Part shown: piece after piece, positions 8,037 through 16,908 of the stretch | How positions within the stretch are numbered: position 1 is the stretch's first letter | Layout: each line of letters begins with the position of its first letter | Origin: Alterisphingorhabdus sp051668705 | GTDB lineage: Bacteria; Pseudomonadota; Alphaproteobacteria; Sphingomonadales; Sphingomonadaceae | Direction: 5' to 3' | NCBI RefSeq assembly: GCF_051668705.1 | Contig: NZ_CP196351.1 | Span: 434,001 to 498,000, forward strand | DNA length: 64,000 nucleotides | Notes under the pieces: model-generated | The model's input: the letters and a program-made list of their open reading frames with translations, nothing else | What the model was told of the DNA's origin: nothing | The model's database searches: none | Position numbers and translations under genes: made by a program

Positions 8037-8404
8037 TATTAAATGTGGAATCTGATGATGGAAGAAATTTTAGTAATCCAAATATTTTCTACGCTGCAAT
8101 AAACAACGATGTCGGCGAACTTTCATCTGCCATAAACGAAGGGCAGTCGTTAGCTGATATCCAAGATGAACAAACACTATATACGCCGATACACGTTGCA
8201 AGCATTCACAACAGCCTAGCGTTCCTTCAAGCTGCCGAAAATCTCGAATATGACCCTTGGACTAGAGACAGTTTGCAGAGGTTGCCTATCGATCACGCAG
8301 CGGCTTTAGGCTTCAAAGACATTCAGAAGCTACTCTTGGAAAAAATGTATCCTCCCGGATGGGATAAGGATACGGTTGTCCCTTTTGATAAATTAGAACG
8401 GTAA
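8030..8404 (+). CDS. Ankyrin-repeat-like protein, 124 residues
   Basis: The sequence contains two degenerate ankyrin-like units: TPIHVASIHNSLAFLQAAE (about residues 51-69) and LPIDHAAALGFKDIQKLLLE (about 84-103). Such units usually mediate protein-protein contact. There is no signal peptide. The start overlaps the end of the 353-residue gene by 7 bases, which argues for a stoichiometric partner. The ankyrin protein could be an inhibitor or antitoxin of the larger protein; this is inference from arrangement alone. Confidence 0.75.
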   Translation: MVVLNVESDDGRNFSNPNIFYAAINNDVGELSSAINEGQSLADIQDEQTLYTPIHVASIHNSLAFLQAAENLEYDPWTRDSLQRLPIDHAAALGFKDIQKLLLEKMYPPGWDKDTVVPFDKLER

Positions 8405-8494
8405 ATTACTCTCCACGCTCAGATAACTTTTCGTTAACCATTTTTTCACTGTTATCATGGGACAATATTAAGGTAAAAAGCCTGATATACGGGC

Positions 8495-9280
8495 ATGCGG
8501 GGGAGAATGGCGGGAAGCGGAAAATCAGCAGAATCTTATTATACAGCGGCGCAAAAAGTGCCGACTTCCTTCCTGAGTGATATCTTTGCTAATCCCGATA
8601 CAGAATTGACAATCTCGGCTGCGGCTGAAGCCCGGAATAATGAACAATTAGGCCAAGCCAGCGGCTCCGTTGACGGACGCATTGCTATTGGTGTTGCACA
8701 GGCCAACCGCCGCCGGGGTGAGCGGGACGAAAAGGCGAAAGCAAAAGCCCGGGCCAATGATAATGTGCTTGCTGCGATCCTTGATGATATCGCTCGGATG
8801 GAAAGCGACCTTGCAAATCAGTATGGAGCCAACTTCGCAGGCGATTTATTGGCTGACTTATGCGCCAAGGGTCTTATCGAAGATGATGAATATACTCGTA
8901 TAATGGCGATTGAAGGTGATACCGAACGCAGACGGGCCATCGCGCTGCGGATTCAGGAAGGGTTGAATAACGGCACAATCAAGCCCGACGACCTCAAAGG
9001 TCATCCATGGGCGAAAGACTGGTTAAAGGAACATGGAAAAGCCACCGCTGAAATGACCCGACAGGCTGCCCGTCATGAACGCGGAGAGATTTCCGCCAGC
9101 GCGATCAACCGGGATGCGAAAGATGAAGTGAAATATTCCGTTGTTGAACGGACACCTGATCAACAAAGCGAAGCTGAGGTCGCAACTGTGCAAGCCGATC
9201 AATCAAAAGATACAGCGGCAGATGATGAAACCGCACTTACCAATAATGTTGATCTGTCGGCTATGTTTAAACCTCTCTAA
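8495..9280 (+). CDS. Hypothetical helical protein, 261 residues
   Basis: A charged, mainly helical cytoplasmic protein with no recognised family. The middle (about 90-175, LDDIARMESDLANQYG, LLADLCAKGLIEDDEYTRIM) looks like an EF-hand-unrelated helical bundle. The C-terminal 50 residues are acidic and low in complexity. The ATG at 8507 is an alternative start, but its GGGGGAG sequence is very close to it. The gene follows a 90-base AT-rich gap that probably carries its own promoter. Its stop overlaps the end of a convergent gene by 4 bases. Confidence 0.65.
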   Translation: MRGRMAGSGKSAESYYTAAQKVPTSFLSDIFANPDTELTISAAAEARNNEQLGQASGSVDGRIAIGVAQANRRRGERDEKAKAKARANDNVLAAILDDIARMESDLANQYGANFAGDLLADLCAKGLIEDDEYTRIMAIEGDTERRRAIALRIQEGLNNGTIKPDDLKGHPWAKDWLKEHGKATAEMTRQAARHERGEISASAINRDAKDEVKYSVVERTPDQQSEAEVATVQADQSKDTAADDETALTNNVDLSAMFKPL

Positions 9281-9768
9281 TTGCTCGATAAAAGTGCGCG
9301 TGCGGTTTTGGCTTCAGCTATTACGCCACGCAAAGTTTCAACATTTGTTGCTTCCAGTATATTAAGTGGGCCGTCCTTACTCCATGACAAGCCAGCGATC
9401 TTGAAGTTTATACCCGTTCCCTTTGGCCCATTATCATAGTGAACGAAACAACGCGCCTCTACGCCATTATGCTTGAGGGCATCTACAAGCTTATTACCCA
9501 AAGTATGAGCAGCATCCATAGTCAATGTGCGTCCCGGAAAAATCGAAATACCAACAGCACCGATATTCTTCTTTGAATAATCGTGTGCGCTAAAAGAAGC
9601 GTCTACCTGCCGCCCGGTTGATGTTCTAAACAATGGCGAGCAGCGTTCAGATGGCTGTGATGCGCCTTGCGATTGCCCGACTGCACCTCCTGAAATTGTC
9701 ATCGTCAACATTGCGGCGAGTATCAGATGACTTGTCGCTGTGACCTTGATTTTGAAGCTGTTTTTCAT
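9277..9768 (-). CDS. Exported hypothetical protein, 163 residues
   Basis: The start at MKNSFKIKV (9768) is chosen because it begins a typical signal peptide: basic residues, then HLILAAMLTMTISGGAVGQ, with likely cleavage near residue 33. The mature part has two cysteines and a conserved-looking core (VGISIFPGRTLTMDAAHTL, VEARCFVHYD). No family is named. A periplasmic location fits. It is convergent with the 261-residue gene. Confidence 0.65.
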   Translation of the reverse strand: MKNSFKIKVTATSHLILAAMLTMTISGGAVGQSQGASQPSERCSPLFRTSTGRQVDASFSAHDYSKKNIGAVGISIFPGRTLTMDAAHTLGNKLVDALKHNGVEARCFVHYDNGPKGTGINFKIAGLSWSKDGPLNILEATNVETLRGVIAEAKTARALLSSN

Positions 9769-9965
9769 TCGCCAACTTTGGCGAAGTGCAACAGTTATGA
9801 ACAAAATGTTGCAGGTCTATTTCTTGTATTTCATTGACTTAAGAGTCTTTGCGGGTTCGTCTCATAGGGAATGAAATTCAGAAAATCCAGCATTCATGCG
9901 GATTACAGAACGCTTCGCCGCAACAGACTGTTCATGTTCGTTGCGGCCCAATGGAGGAAAAGAAA

Positions 9966-10565
9966 ATGCCCTTAGATGAAATGACCGATTGGTCAGTTTT
10001 TAATGCACTGGGTCAGCGCAAATATTTATCCGAGCGCGAACGCAGAGCGGTATTAGAATATGCGGACACGCTCACTACTAAGAAACGGGTTCTGATTTAT
10101 CTGCTACTCTATACGGGCTGCCGGATCAGCGAAGCGCTGAATTTTAGTAAGCTTCATCTGGACGCAGACCAGAACGTCGTTGTGTTGATGACGCTCAAAC
10201 GCCGGAAACAGCATTTTCGCTGCTTGCCGATCCCTGAATTTCTCACTCAGATGTTACTGGAACTGGAATACGAAGAAGATGGAAGGTTTTGGACCATTCA
10301 CCGCGTCACAGCGTGGCGATGGGTAAAGGACGCGATGGCAGCATGTCAGATACGCGGCCCCATGGCGACATGCAAGGGCTTGCGTCATGGCTTTGGCATC
10401 TGGGCAGCAACGCAATCTGTGCCGCAAAATATCATCCAGCGATGGATGGGCCATGCGCAGCCCGGCACTACGGCAATCTATCTCAATGTAGTGGGCAAAG
10501 AAGAAAGAAGGTTCGCAAGGCGCATGTGGGAACCGAAATATCCAGAGCTAAGACTGGCGGCGTAA
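9966..10565 (+). CDS. Short tyrosine recombinase (catalytic domain)
   Basis: Phage-integrase-type catalytic domain with TGCRISEAL (catalytic Arg), a LKRRKQ beta-hairpin Lys region, GLRHGFG (second Arg), WMGHA (His) and TAIYLN (Tyr nucleophile). The first His of the usual HxxR box is replaced by Cys/Lys in TCKGLRH, a variant I associate with plasmid-borne recombinases. The start at 9966 has GGAGG about 9 bases upstream; the longer reading from 9849 does not. At 199 residues it lacks most of the N-terminal core-binding domain. It may resolve element multimers or act with a site nearby; the hairpin at 10650 is a candidate. Confidence 0.85.
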   Translation: MPLDEMTDWSVFNALGQRKYLSERERRAVLEYADTLTTKKRVLIYLLLYTGCRISEALNFSKLHLDADQNVVVLMTLKRRKQHFRCLPIPEFLTQMLLELEYEEDGRFWTIHRVTAWRWVKDAMAACQIRGPMATCKGLRHGFGIWAATQSVPQNIIQRWMGHAQPGTTAIYLNVVGKEERRFARRMWEPKYPELRLAA

Positions 10566-10782
10566 GCAGAGCGCAGAGCATGGGACAGATGGTGCATGGC
10601 AGGTCAGATTGAGAGAGGGGATAGGGGAATGATCAGATTTTGGCTTGCGCAAGATGTGCGCTGTAATACAGCGCATCTTGTACTCCGGTGCTCCGCACCT
10701 CCGGCAAGGGAAACCCCTGCGCGGTTTTCCGTTGCATCCTTTCCGGGCTTTGGCGTCTTACGCCAACAGATAGCGTTACCAG
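10566..10782. other. Convergent intergenic stretch with hairpin
   Basis: The 217 bases lie between the convergent tyrosine recombinase and helicase genes and carry no convincing gene. They contain the strong hairpin described separately and a GC-rich segment (about 10680-10760) unlike the AT-rich genes on its right. Confidence 0.5.
10650..10680. repeat. Near-perfect inverted repeat, 13-bp arms
   Basis: The arms CAAGATG(T)GCGCTGT and ACAGCGCATCTTG pair with one bulged base around a 3-base AAT loop. It lies 85 bases downstream of the tyrosine recombinase gene. No T-run follows, so it may be a recombination or replication-type site rather than a simple terminator. Confidence 0.6.
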
Positions 10783-12717
10783 CTATCCGGCTATTGGTTG
10801 AGGTGCCGCAGGCCCGAGCTCTTGGATGAACTGGCTGGCGTGAAGGAAGGCATCGCCATATTGTTGTTGAGCTGGGGTTATTCCGACTTGAAGAGCATCG
10901 GCAACCGGCATGTGCTGACAATAAGTCAGTACAAGTATTCCCGGTTTTCCATCTTGCGGAGAGGCTTTTACGCGAGTTATTCCAACATAAAACAGGCGTC
11001 GCTGCTCTTCGAAATAGCGAAGTTGCTCAGCAGGAGTCATATTCTCATCAGCTGGCCTCGGGAGCAGTCCTTGAACACAGCCTGCAATTATCGTTACTGG
11101 TGCGCTCAAACCCTTACTTTTGTGCAAACTCATAATTCGAACTTCTTCAACCTCGTCGGGAATATCTGGCTGTGATATCGAATTTGACAGTTCACGAACA
11201 AAGACTTGTCGATCCTCATCACCAAATTCTTCAAGAACCTCCAAAGCGAGAGCTCTAATATCTTGGCAACTTTCGTCCCCATCCGGAAACAGTTCATTAA
11301 CGACTGCTCCCAGATCTAGTTTTGATTCCAAACCCTCCAGAATTTCGGCTATTTCCACAAATGATGTCATCAAACCACCAGTATAAGGGATATGTAAGTG
11401 CCCGGATTGCAATTCCAGCATGGTATCCCAAGGCGAGTTACCTGTATTCTCGCAGTGATTGCGGATACGGCGATAACCTGCTGCATTCCAACTATTGCCG
11501 TCGACGCCGACTAACCAACGCAACGCCACTCGGTCTTGTCGATTAACGAACAGTTTGAGCAGCGCAAAAGCTCTTTGAGCTTCTTCATGGTGTAATTCCG
11601 ACTCCGCATAATAGGATTTTGTTGGAACATCGTTTTCTAATAGCGCTTCATATATAGGCGTACCAAATGCCCTGCTTTGAGTTAGCAACAAAATATCACC
11701 GGGTGGAGTGCCGTTATCAATCATCTCGGCTACCAGGCTTACTACTCCAGAAACCTCTCCAGCTATTGTTTGGTATTGAATGATTCTTACATCGCCCACA
11801 CCATTTTCTGGCATTGGATTGAGAACCCGTGGAACCGGCCGTATAGTATTGCGTTGGATCAAGCTGTTTGCCATTTCAACAACAGTGGTTGGACAGCGGC
11901 GGCATTCATCAAGACTCAAATCAGCTATGTTTGGGTTGGTGCCTATCCAATCTTGAATTCCATTGGGATGTGCATGCTTAAAACTATATATCGATTGATC
12001 ATCATCTCCAACAATGCACACATCAGCAGCATCAGACAAAAGCTCAACAACACTTTGCTCGGCCCGATTTAGGTCCTGATACTCATCCACGAGAATATGC
12101 GAATATTCAGATCGTTCCTGTGCGGCTGGATTGGAAGATAGATATTGATGAACGAAGGGAATAACTTCTCCGATCAACATACATTCGTGAAAACTCAGCC
12201 AGCTTAGCAAATCTGCTTGAAAGGCTATATCGGCGGCGTTTTGCGAGAATCCAGGTTCCTCATTCTGCAAACGAGCCCAAGCCGCTTCATAGGCCAGCCT
12301 CAATTTCTTAACTTTTTTCTTCCCTCCGTGTGCATCCTTCAGATCACATATGAGAGGTTCAAGTTCAAAATCATTTAGTGGACGAGGGATGCGATCTGTC
12401 GCATTCAAAACATGATTTCGCATCAACATTCGTAGTGCTAAACTATGTAGTGTTGTGCCTTGTAGTTGTTCGCAGCCCTGGACATTCATTCCCATCAGTT
12501 CTCGATGCAAGTCTTCAGCCGCAACGCGGGTGAAAGTTACAGGGAGAATTAAGGCGGGATCAATGCCGCTTTCCAACAAACGAGCTACTCTGCGTTTCAT
12601 AGCAAAAGACTTTCCTGTGCCCGGGCCTGCCACCACGCGCACCCGGCTGTTGTCAGAAGCAGCAATCGCATAGGCTGACGTGTCCGGTTGTAATCCATCA
12701 AACCAAGGCATTGTCAA
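10783..12717 (-). CDS. UvrD/Rep-like superfamily 1 helicase
   Basis: ATP-driven 3'-5' DNA translocase or helicase of the UvrD/Rep type, 644 residues. Seen: motif I AGPGTGKS (about 30-37), motif Ia TFTRVAAEDL, motif II VDEYQD (about 210-215), motif III GDDDQSIYSF, motif V SLHKSKGL and motif VI LFYVGITR. No nuclease domain is fused. It is divergent from a putative PD-(D/E)XK nuclease gene across a 309-base promoter region. Helicase plus nuclease is a recurring theme of phage defence (for example Gabija GajB with GajA), but the nuclease here is of a different kind. AT-rich composition marks it as cargo. Confidence 0.9.
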   Translation of the reverse strand: MTMPWFDGLQPDTSAYAIAASDNSRVRVVAGPGTGKSFAMKRRVARLLESGIDPALILPVTFTRVAAEDLHRELMGMNVQGCEQLQGTTLHSLALRMLMRNHVLNATDRIPRPLNDFELEPLICDLKDAHGGKKKVKKLRLAYEAAWARLQNEEPGFSQNAADIAFQADLLSWLSFHECMLIGEVIPFVHQYLSSNPAAQERSEYSHILVDEYQDLNRAEQSVVELLSDAADVCIVGDDDQSIYSFKHAHPNGIQDWIGTNPNIADLSLDECRRCPTTVVEMANSLIQRNTIRPVPRVLNPMPENGVGDVRIIQYQTIAGEVSGVVSLVAEMIDNGTPPGDILLLTQSRAFGTPIYEALLENDVPTKSYYAESELHHEEAQRAFALLKLFVNRQDRVALRWLVGVDGNSWNAAGYRRIRNHCENTGNSPWDTMLELQSGHLHIPYTGGLMTSFVEIAEILEGLESKLDLGAVVNELFPDGDESCQDIRALALEVLEEFGDEDRQVFVRELSNSISQPDIPDEVEEVRIMSLHKSKGLSAPVTIIAGCVQGLLPRPADENMTPAEQLRYFEEQRRLFYVGITRVKASPQDGKPGILVLTYCQHMPVADALQVGITPAQQQYGDAFLHASQFIQELGPAAPQPIAG

Positions 12718-13026
12718 AAGTCTCCGTTTTAGTTGGGCTAAGTAGATTCGCTGTTAACTGAACTGCGCATTTGTGTGCTGTTTTTCTTAAAAAATCTACC
12801 GCTATCGAATAATTAGACATTTATCTAAATATACGACCCTATCTAAGGCAGTGAGAGAATAGTAGTTTCGGTATTATAATTCATCTATCTTACATGCTAC
12901 CGGCTCGATATAATTTTAGTATGGCATTGCGGCTCCAATTTGAAGTCAATGGACTGAAATTATCAATACTCATTTGATCTTGGCATGATATCTACAGCTA
13001 CTGAAATCACTACTCTGGAGTGTTAA
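12718..13026. promoter_or_regulatory. Divergent intergenic region, helicase / nuclease
   Basis: 309 AT-rich bases with no supported gene. It should contain the promoters of both the minus-strand helicase and the plus-strand nuclease-like gene. A ribosome-binding site (TGGAGTG) precedes the plus-strand ATG at 13027. I see no clear operator. Confidence 0.5.
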
Positions 13027-14937
13027 ATGGAAAAGCTTGGAACAATCAAAACCGCAAAAGAACTTTGGCCTGAACTTATTCAACGGGCGGGCCTGACGAG
13101 TGCCAAGGCTGGTTTAATGGGGCCTTATGATGAGGGCCTTATTACCTCATTAAGAGAACAACTCTTTCCAGAAAGTGACGAAGATTTTGCTGATTTAATC
13201 GATCATTCTGACCTAACCGCCGAAGCTTTGCTGCGTGCTTTTTTTTCTTGTCTAGAGCCCTTTGCTAGAATGAAACAGGATATCCTTGAATTACTTACAG
13301 ATGCCGGTGCTCACGGTAGTGCGGATAAATTGCAAATTCGTTTTCATTTTGATGAAGATAGCTCTCCTCTAGATATGCTCCTTAGCAACTTTCGTTCTCA
13401 AATGGAGGTTTTTGCAGAAGCCTTAGCGCCAAGCTTGCCTCATGTTGAATATAAAAATCTTTGGGCGCTGGCTAAAGCCGGATTTGAAGATACCTCTCCT
13501 TTTGTTTCAAAAAGAGCCGAAGCGACGCGTCCAAGTGCAGTGCTAGCTTGGATCAAAAATTATAACCGAGGAGCTAGTTTTCAGCCTTTAGCTAAAGGCT
13601 GGGAAACAGGTGATGATGAATTGGATGCAAGGCTAAAACGAGTTGTAACACTCATGAACACTTTGTTAGGTCGCTTTTCGGTCTATGGAAATAATCATCA
13701 AGAATTGCAGGCGGCAGCCGGTAAACACAAAGAGGTGCAAAATGAAACGGGCTTTTCGGTCCAAGATCTTTGGATTATCGAAAGTGACTATTGGCCTGAA
13801 GCTGTTGCGAGATGGCTTTGTCAAGTCCACGCTGCTATAGCCGAATCAGATGAAGATAGACTCCTAAAAATTTGCAATAGAGTTGATGAAGTTCTGCCGG
13901 AATCTGGCGATTTCGTTGAGTCGTCCGTCAGGACTTTAGAGGATATTCTTGATCTTCCCATATGGAAACATCGCCATGAAGTTTATGCCGTTTGGCTTGG
14001 CGCGCAAATGTATCATGCGTTGCGCTCTGCGGGGTGGAATTTTCGTTTTCATCTCAACAACGGGCGCTTGGAGTTTGCCTTTAGAGGTGTTCATCTAGCG
14101 ACGCTGTTGCGCGGTGAGAACGAGCCGGAGTTATTTTGGTGGACAGAACTGAGGACTCTCCATTCCGACTTGCCGAATAATCGCCGCAAAAATGGCATTC
14201 AGCCAGACTATCGTATTAGACGTGCGCCTTTGTCAGATAGAGACACAGATATACTAGTCGTGGAGGCAAAACAGCACCTTCGATCTAACAACAAAGAGTT
14301 TAGAGAGGCTATTGAAGACTATTCTTATGCCTGCCCCAATGCTGGCGTTCTTCTCGCAAATTATGGCCCCTGTAGTCCAAACCTCTTGCCAGCGATCACC
14401 GAAGCAGCAAGGAAAAAGTCAGCCGCCTATGGCGGCATGAATCCGAGTGAACCTGAAATCATCGATGGTTTTAGAAATGATCTTGGACAAGTAGTAGATC
14501 GTGCTCTTGAGGGTGAAGTAAGCGCAGTTTTTGAACGAAACCTCAAAATCACATTAACTTGGGGCGAAGAACCCGCCGATCTTGACCTGCATGTGTTCAA
14601 TCATGATGGGAGACACGTTTATTACGCTGATAGAGATGATAAGGACGTTGAATTAGGAGACGATATCCAGTCAGGCTATGGTTCAGAAACTGCAACTTTG
14701 ACTGGTGAAGGCTGTTATACAATCGCTGTTCATCAATACAGCGAGGACGGGACGTTCGAAACGTCCAATGCCGCAGTAGAGATAGCTCTTGGACATCTAC
14801 ATATGCGCTCAATAGAACGATTGACGGTTCCAAAGGGGATAGGCCATTGGTGGCACGTAGCGACGATTGATCTGTCTAAGTACCAAATTGTACCGCTTAC
14901 GAAACGTTCCAGCGATCCGCCAACAGCTTTTGACTAA
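13027..14937 (+). CDS. Putative PD-(D/E)XK nuclease with a C-terminal YfaP/DUF2135-like domain
   Basis: The 636-residue protein has three visible parts. Residues 1 to about 310 are helical and unrecognised. About 315-450 resemble a restriction-endonuclease fold: a Glu-containing helix (HEVYAVWLGAQMYHAL), a core with QPDY (Pro393-Asp394), and ILVVEAKQ (Glu413, Lys415), giving PD...ExK. About 505-625 resemble the YfaP/DUF2135 beta-sandwich (LTWGEEPADLDLHVF, GSETATLTGEGCYTIAVHQY). No signal peptide is present, so a cytoplasmic nuclease is likely. It is divergent from the UvrD-like helicase and precedes the TIR-like gene. The nuclease call is a motif reading, not a search result. Confidence 0.6.
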   Translation: MEKLGTIKTAKELWPELIQRAGLTSAKAGLMGPYDEGLITSLREQLFPESDEDFADLIDHSDLTAEALLRAFFSCLEPFARMKQDILELLTDAGAHGSADKLQIRFHFDEDSSPLDMLLSNFRSQMEVFAEALAPSLPHVEYKNLWALAKAGFEDTSPFVSKRAEATRPSAVLAWIKNYNRGASFQPLAKGWETGDDELDARLKRVVTLMNTLLGRFSVYGNNHQELQAAAGKHKEVQNETGFSVQDLWIIESDYWPEAVARWLCQVHAAIAESDEDRLLKICNRVDEVLPESGDFVESSVRTLEDILDLPIWKHRHEVYAVWLGAQMYHALRSAGWNFRFHLNNGRLEFAFRGVHLATLLRGENEPELFWWTELRTLHSDLPNNRRKNGIQPDYRIRRAPLSDRDTDILVVEAKQHLRSNNKEFREAIEDYSYACPNAGVLLANYGPCSPNLLPAITEAARKKSAAYGGMNPSEPEIIDGFRNDLGQVVDRALEGEVSAVFERNLKITLTWGEEPADLDLHVFNHDGRHVYYADRDDKDVELGDDIQSGYGSETATLTGEGCYTIAVHQYSEDGTFETSNAAVEIALGHLHMRSIERLTVPKGIGHWWHVATIDLSKYQIVPLTKRSSDPPTAFD

Positions 14938-15203
14938 GGGTTTCACCCTCGCGCGCGCAAGGCATCCAAGCGTATCCACAGCAAAGCTGCGGAGCCTCGT
15001 TCGGAGCCTCCTTGACGCTTGCTACCCCATTTCCGATGCAGGCATGGGTTTTAAGGCGCGGCGCAAGCTAGCGCTTCAAACCCAACACTGAATTTACTGC
15101 GAAATAGCTGTCCAAAATAAAATCTCGACCAATAGTCTATTCTTGCTTTTCACTTATTTGGCATTAGCTTTCGCAATTCATCAAAATTAAAAGGGGTAAG
15201 AAT
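14938..15203. other. Intergenic stretch before the TIR-like gene
   Basis: The 266 bases hold no supported gene. The first 130 are GC-rich, unlike the neighbours, and may be a remnant. The last 100 are AT-rich and should carry the promoter for the gene at 15204. Confidence 0.4.
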
Positions 15204-16847
15204 TTGAAGCCCACCATCTTTATCGGCTCGACTAGCGAACATGAAGAAGTAGCCAGAGCACTAGAACTAAATTTGGAAGGGAAAGCCGAAGTTAATATTT
15301 GGGCGCACTCTTTTCGACCTGGCAGAACAGTTTTTGATGAACTGGTCAGTTTTTCTCAAACATACGATTTTGCAATCCTGATCACAACACCGTTGGATGC
15401 GGTTACGAGTAGGGATGTTGAACAACTAGCTCCTCGCGATAATGTTGTTTTTGAGCTTGGCTTGTTTTTGGGGGCGCTGGGGAGAGATAGGGTTTTTGCT
15501 GTCACAGAATTTAACAAGCCTTCCAAAATTATGTCAGATTATTCAGGTGTAACTTATCTGACGTATGATGGGCACAGATCAGATAACGACCTGACTAAAG
15601 CGCTTAGTCCTGTTTCTACACAGCTTATGATGCAAATAGGAAAAGTTGGAAAAAGAAATGATAACCCCCTTCCTTCTGTTAACGAGTTTTCCGGGGAATT
15701 GATTGGACTTGAAAGGATATATGATAGCTTTAACCTTGCCCGAGATGATATTTATTCTGACTTGAAGAGCACCAAGGGGCCAATCCGAATTTTCATACAC
15801 ATAGCCTCGCAAGACATAGGCATCAGTGGGTCTTTTTTCGATGTATTGGATGAAGTCGCCAAGAGCGGAAATGTGGATATGCGGGTTCTGCACGCGTCCA
15901 TAAATTCACCTCTGTTTAGAAAAGAAAGACTCATCTCGATAGGAAAAGACTTTAGGAGGGTGATGCATTCGCTCGAATATGCAACGAATTCACTAAAATC
16001 GCTGGAGGAAGCAAAAAACTCATCACTGAGACGCAGGTCGCATGACTTCCCGTTTGTTTGGCGACTATATTTTGTTTTTGATCGGCTGTATTTGATGCCA
16101 TATTTTAGCGATAAAGACGCCGTAAGGCATTCGCCCGTGCTGGTTTTTGGTCGTTCAAAGAACTCGCTTTATCATGTCTTTAAAGAATGGTTTGATCACG
16201 CTTGGACTACTTCGTCTCCTGAGAGAGTATCATTAGATGATGTAGTTTCGCCTGCCACACCAGCAGGCGCCGCCCTATTTCTTAAGTGGCAGGGCAAACA
16301 TGTTTTTGGGATACCTAAACGCGATTTTGAAGCTAATCCCAACCGATTAAGGTTTTATGGTATTGGAGGGAAACGTAATTCCGGTAGCGAATCTTTCGAA
16401 CAATGTGCAATTCGAGAAGCAAATGAAGAATTGTCGGGTGCTTTAGCAAGCCTTGAAAGTGCGGATTCTACCGATTTTGTGAGCTACGATGGAACCACGC
16501 GCCGGGTTTCTATATATAATTCAGAAACCGTTCCGGCTTTGATTATGGAGAAGGCTGATCATTCGGGACTTGGCTTGATGTCAGTTGACGCCGATAACTA
16601 TATTCTGGTCGCATATAATGGTGTGCTGAGACAGGAGCCGAAGCCAAGTCGAGAGTTGGCGGCTGTAATCCTTGTGCCGGACGAATGCCTCAATCGGTTT
16701 CACGACGTACCTGTATTAACTCTTGCGGAAGTACTGAGTCTGGGCGGAGAAATTTCAGCACAAGACGGTATTAAAATAGAGGAGGAAACGTTGCTTGTGC
16801 CGCATGGAACGGCTACCTATGCAATTAGAAAGTTAGTCGGGGACTAA
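15204..16847 (+). CDS. TIR-like / PLD-like / Nudix fusion protein
   Basis: A 547-residue protein with three parts. Residues 1 to about 140 match the TIR-like nucleotide-binding family found in CBASS/Pycsar effectors (PF10137 type): FIGSTSEHEEV, then RDNVVFELGLFLGALGRDRVFAV, with Glu84 in the catalytic position of TIR NADases. About 165-335 resemble a PLD-like sensor-type module ending YFSDKDAVRHSPVLVFGRS and FKEWFDHAW. About 355-547 form a Nudix domain with box GGKRNSGSESFEQCAIREAN then EEL: Glu397, Arg404-Glu405, Glu408-Glu409; one extra residue lies between the GG and the first Glu. The start is TTG with AAGGGG upstream. TIR would consume NAD+ and Nudix would cleave or sense the ADP-ribose-type product; this is inference. 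Confidence 0.75.
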   Translation: MKPTIFIGSTSEHEEVARALELNLEGKAEVNIWAHSFRPGRTVFDELVSFSQTYDFAILITTPLDAVTSRDVEQLAPRDNVVFELGLFLGALGRDRVFAVTEFNKPSKIMSDYSGVTYLTYDGHRSDNDLTKALSPVSTQLMMQIGKVGKRNDNPLPSVNEFSGELIGLERIYDSFNLARDDIYSDLKSTKGPIRIFIHIASQDIGISGSFFDVLDEVAKSGNVDMRVLHASINSPLFRKERLISIGKDFRRVMHSLEYATNSLKSLEEAKNSSLRRRSHDFPFVWRLYFVFDRLYLMPYFSDKDAVRHSPVLVFGRSKNSLYHVFKEWFDHAWTTSSPERVSLDDVVSPATPAGAALFLKWQGKHVFGIPKRDFEANPNRLRFYGIGGKRNSGSESFEQCAIREANEELSGALASLESADSTDFVSYDGTTRRVSIYNSETVPALIMEKADHSGLGLMSVDADNYILVAYNGVLRQEPKPSRELAAVILVPDECLNRFHDVPVLTLAEVLSLGGEISAQDGIKIEEETLLVPHGTATYAIRKLVGD

Positions 16848-16908
16848 CAATCTGAGCTGTTTGAGAGAGCCTTTGAGGCAACTAATCTAAAAGCATCTCT
16901 AACGCCTT

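Noticed and set aside
10596..11175. Plus-strand frames at the end of the helicase gene
   Set aside because: They are antisense to the helicase and have no recognisable pattern.
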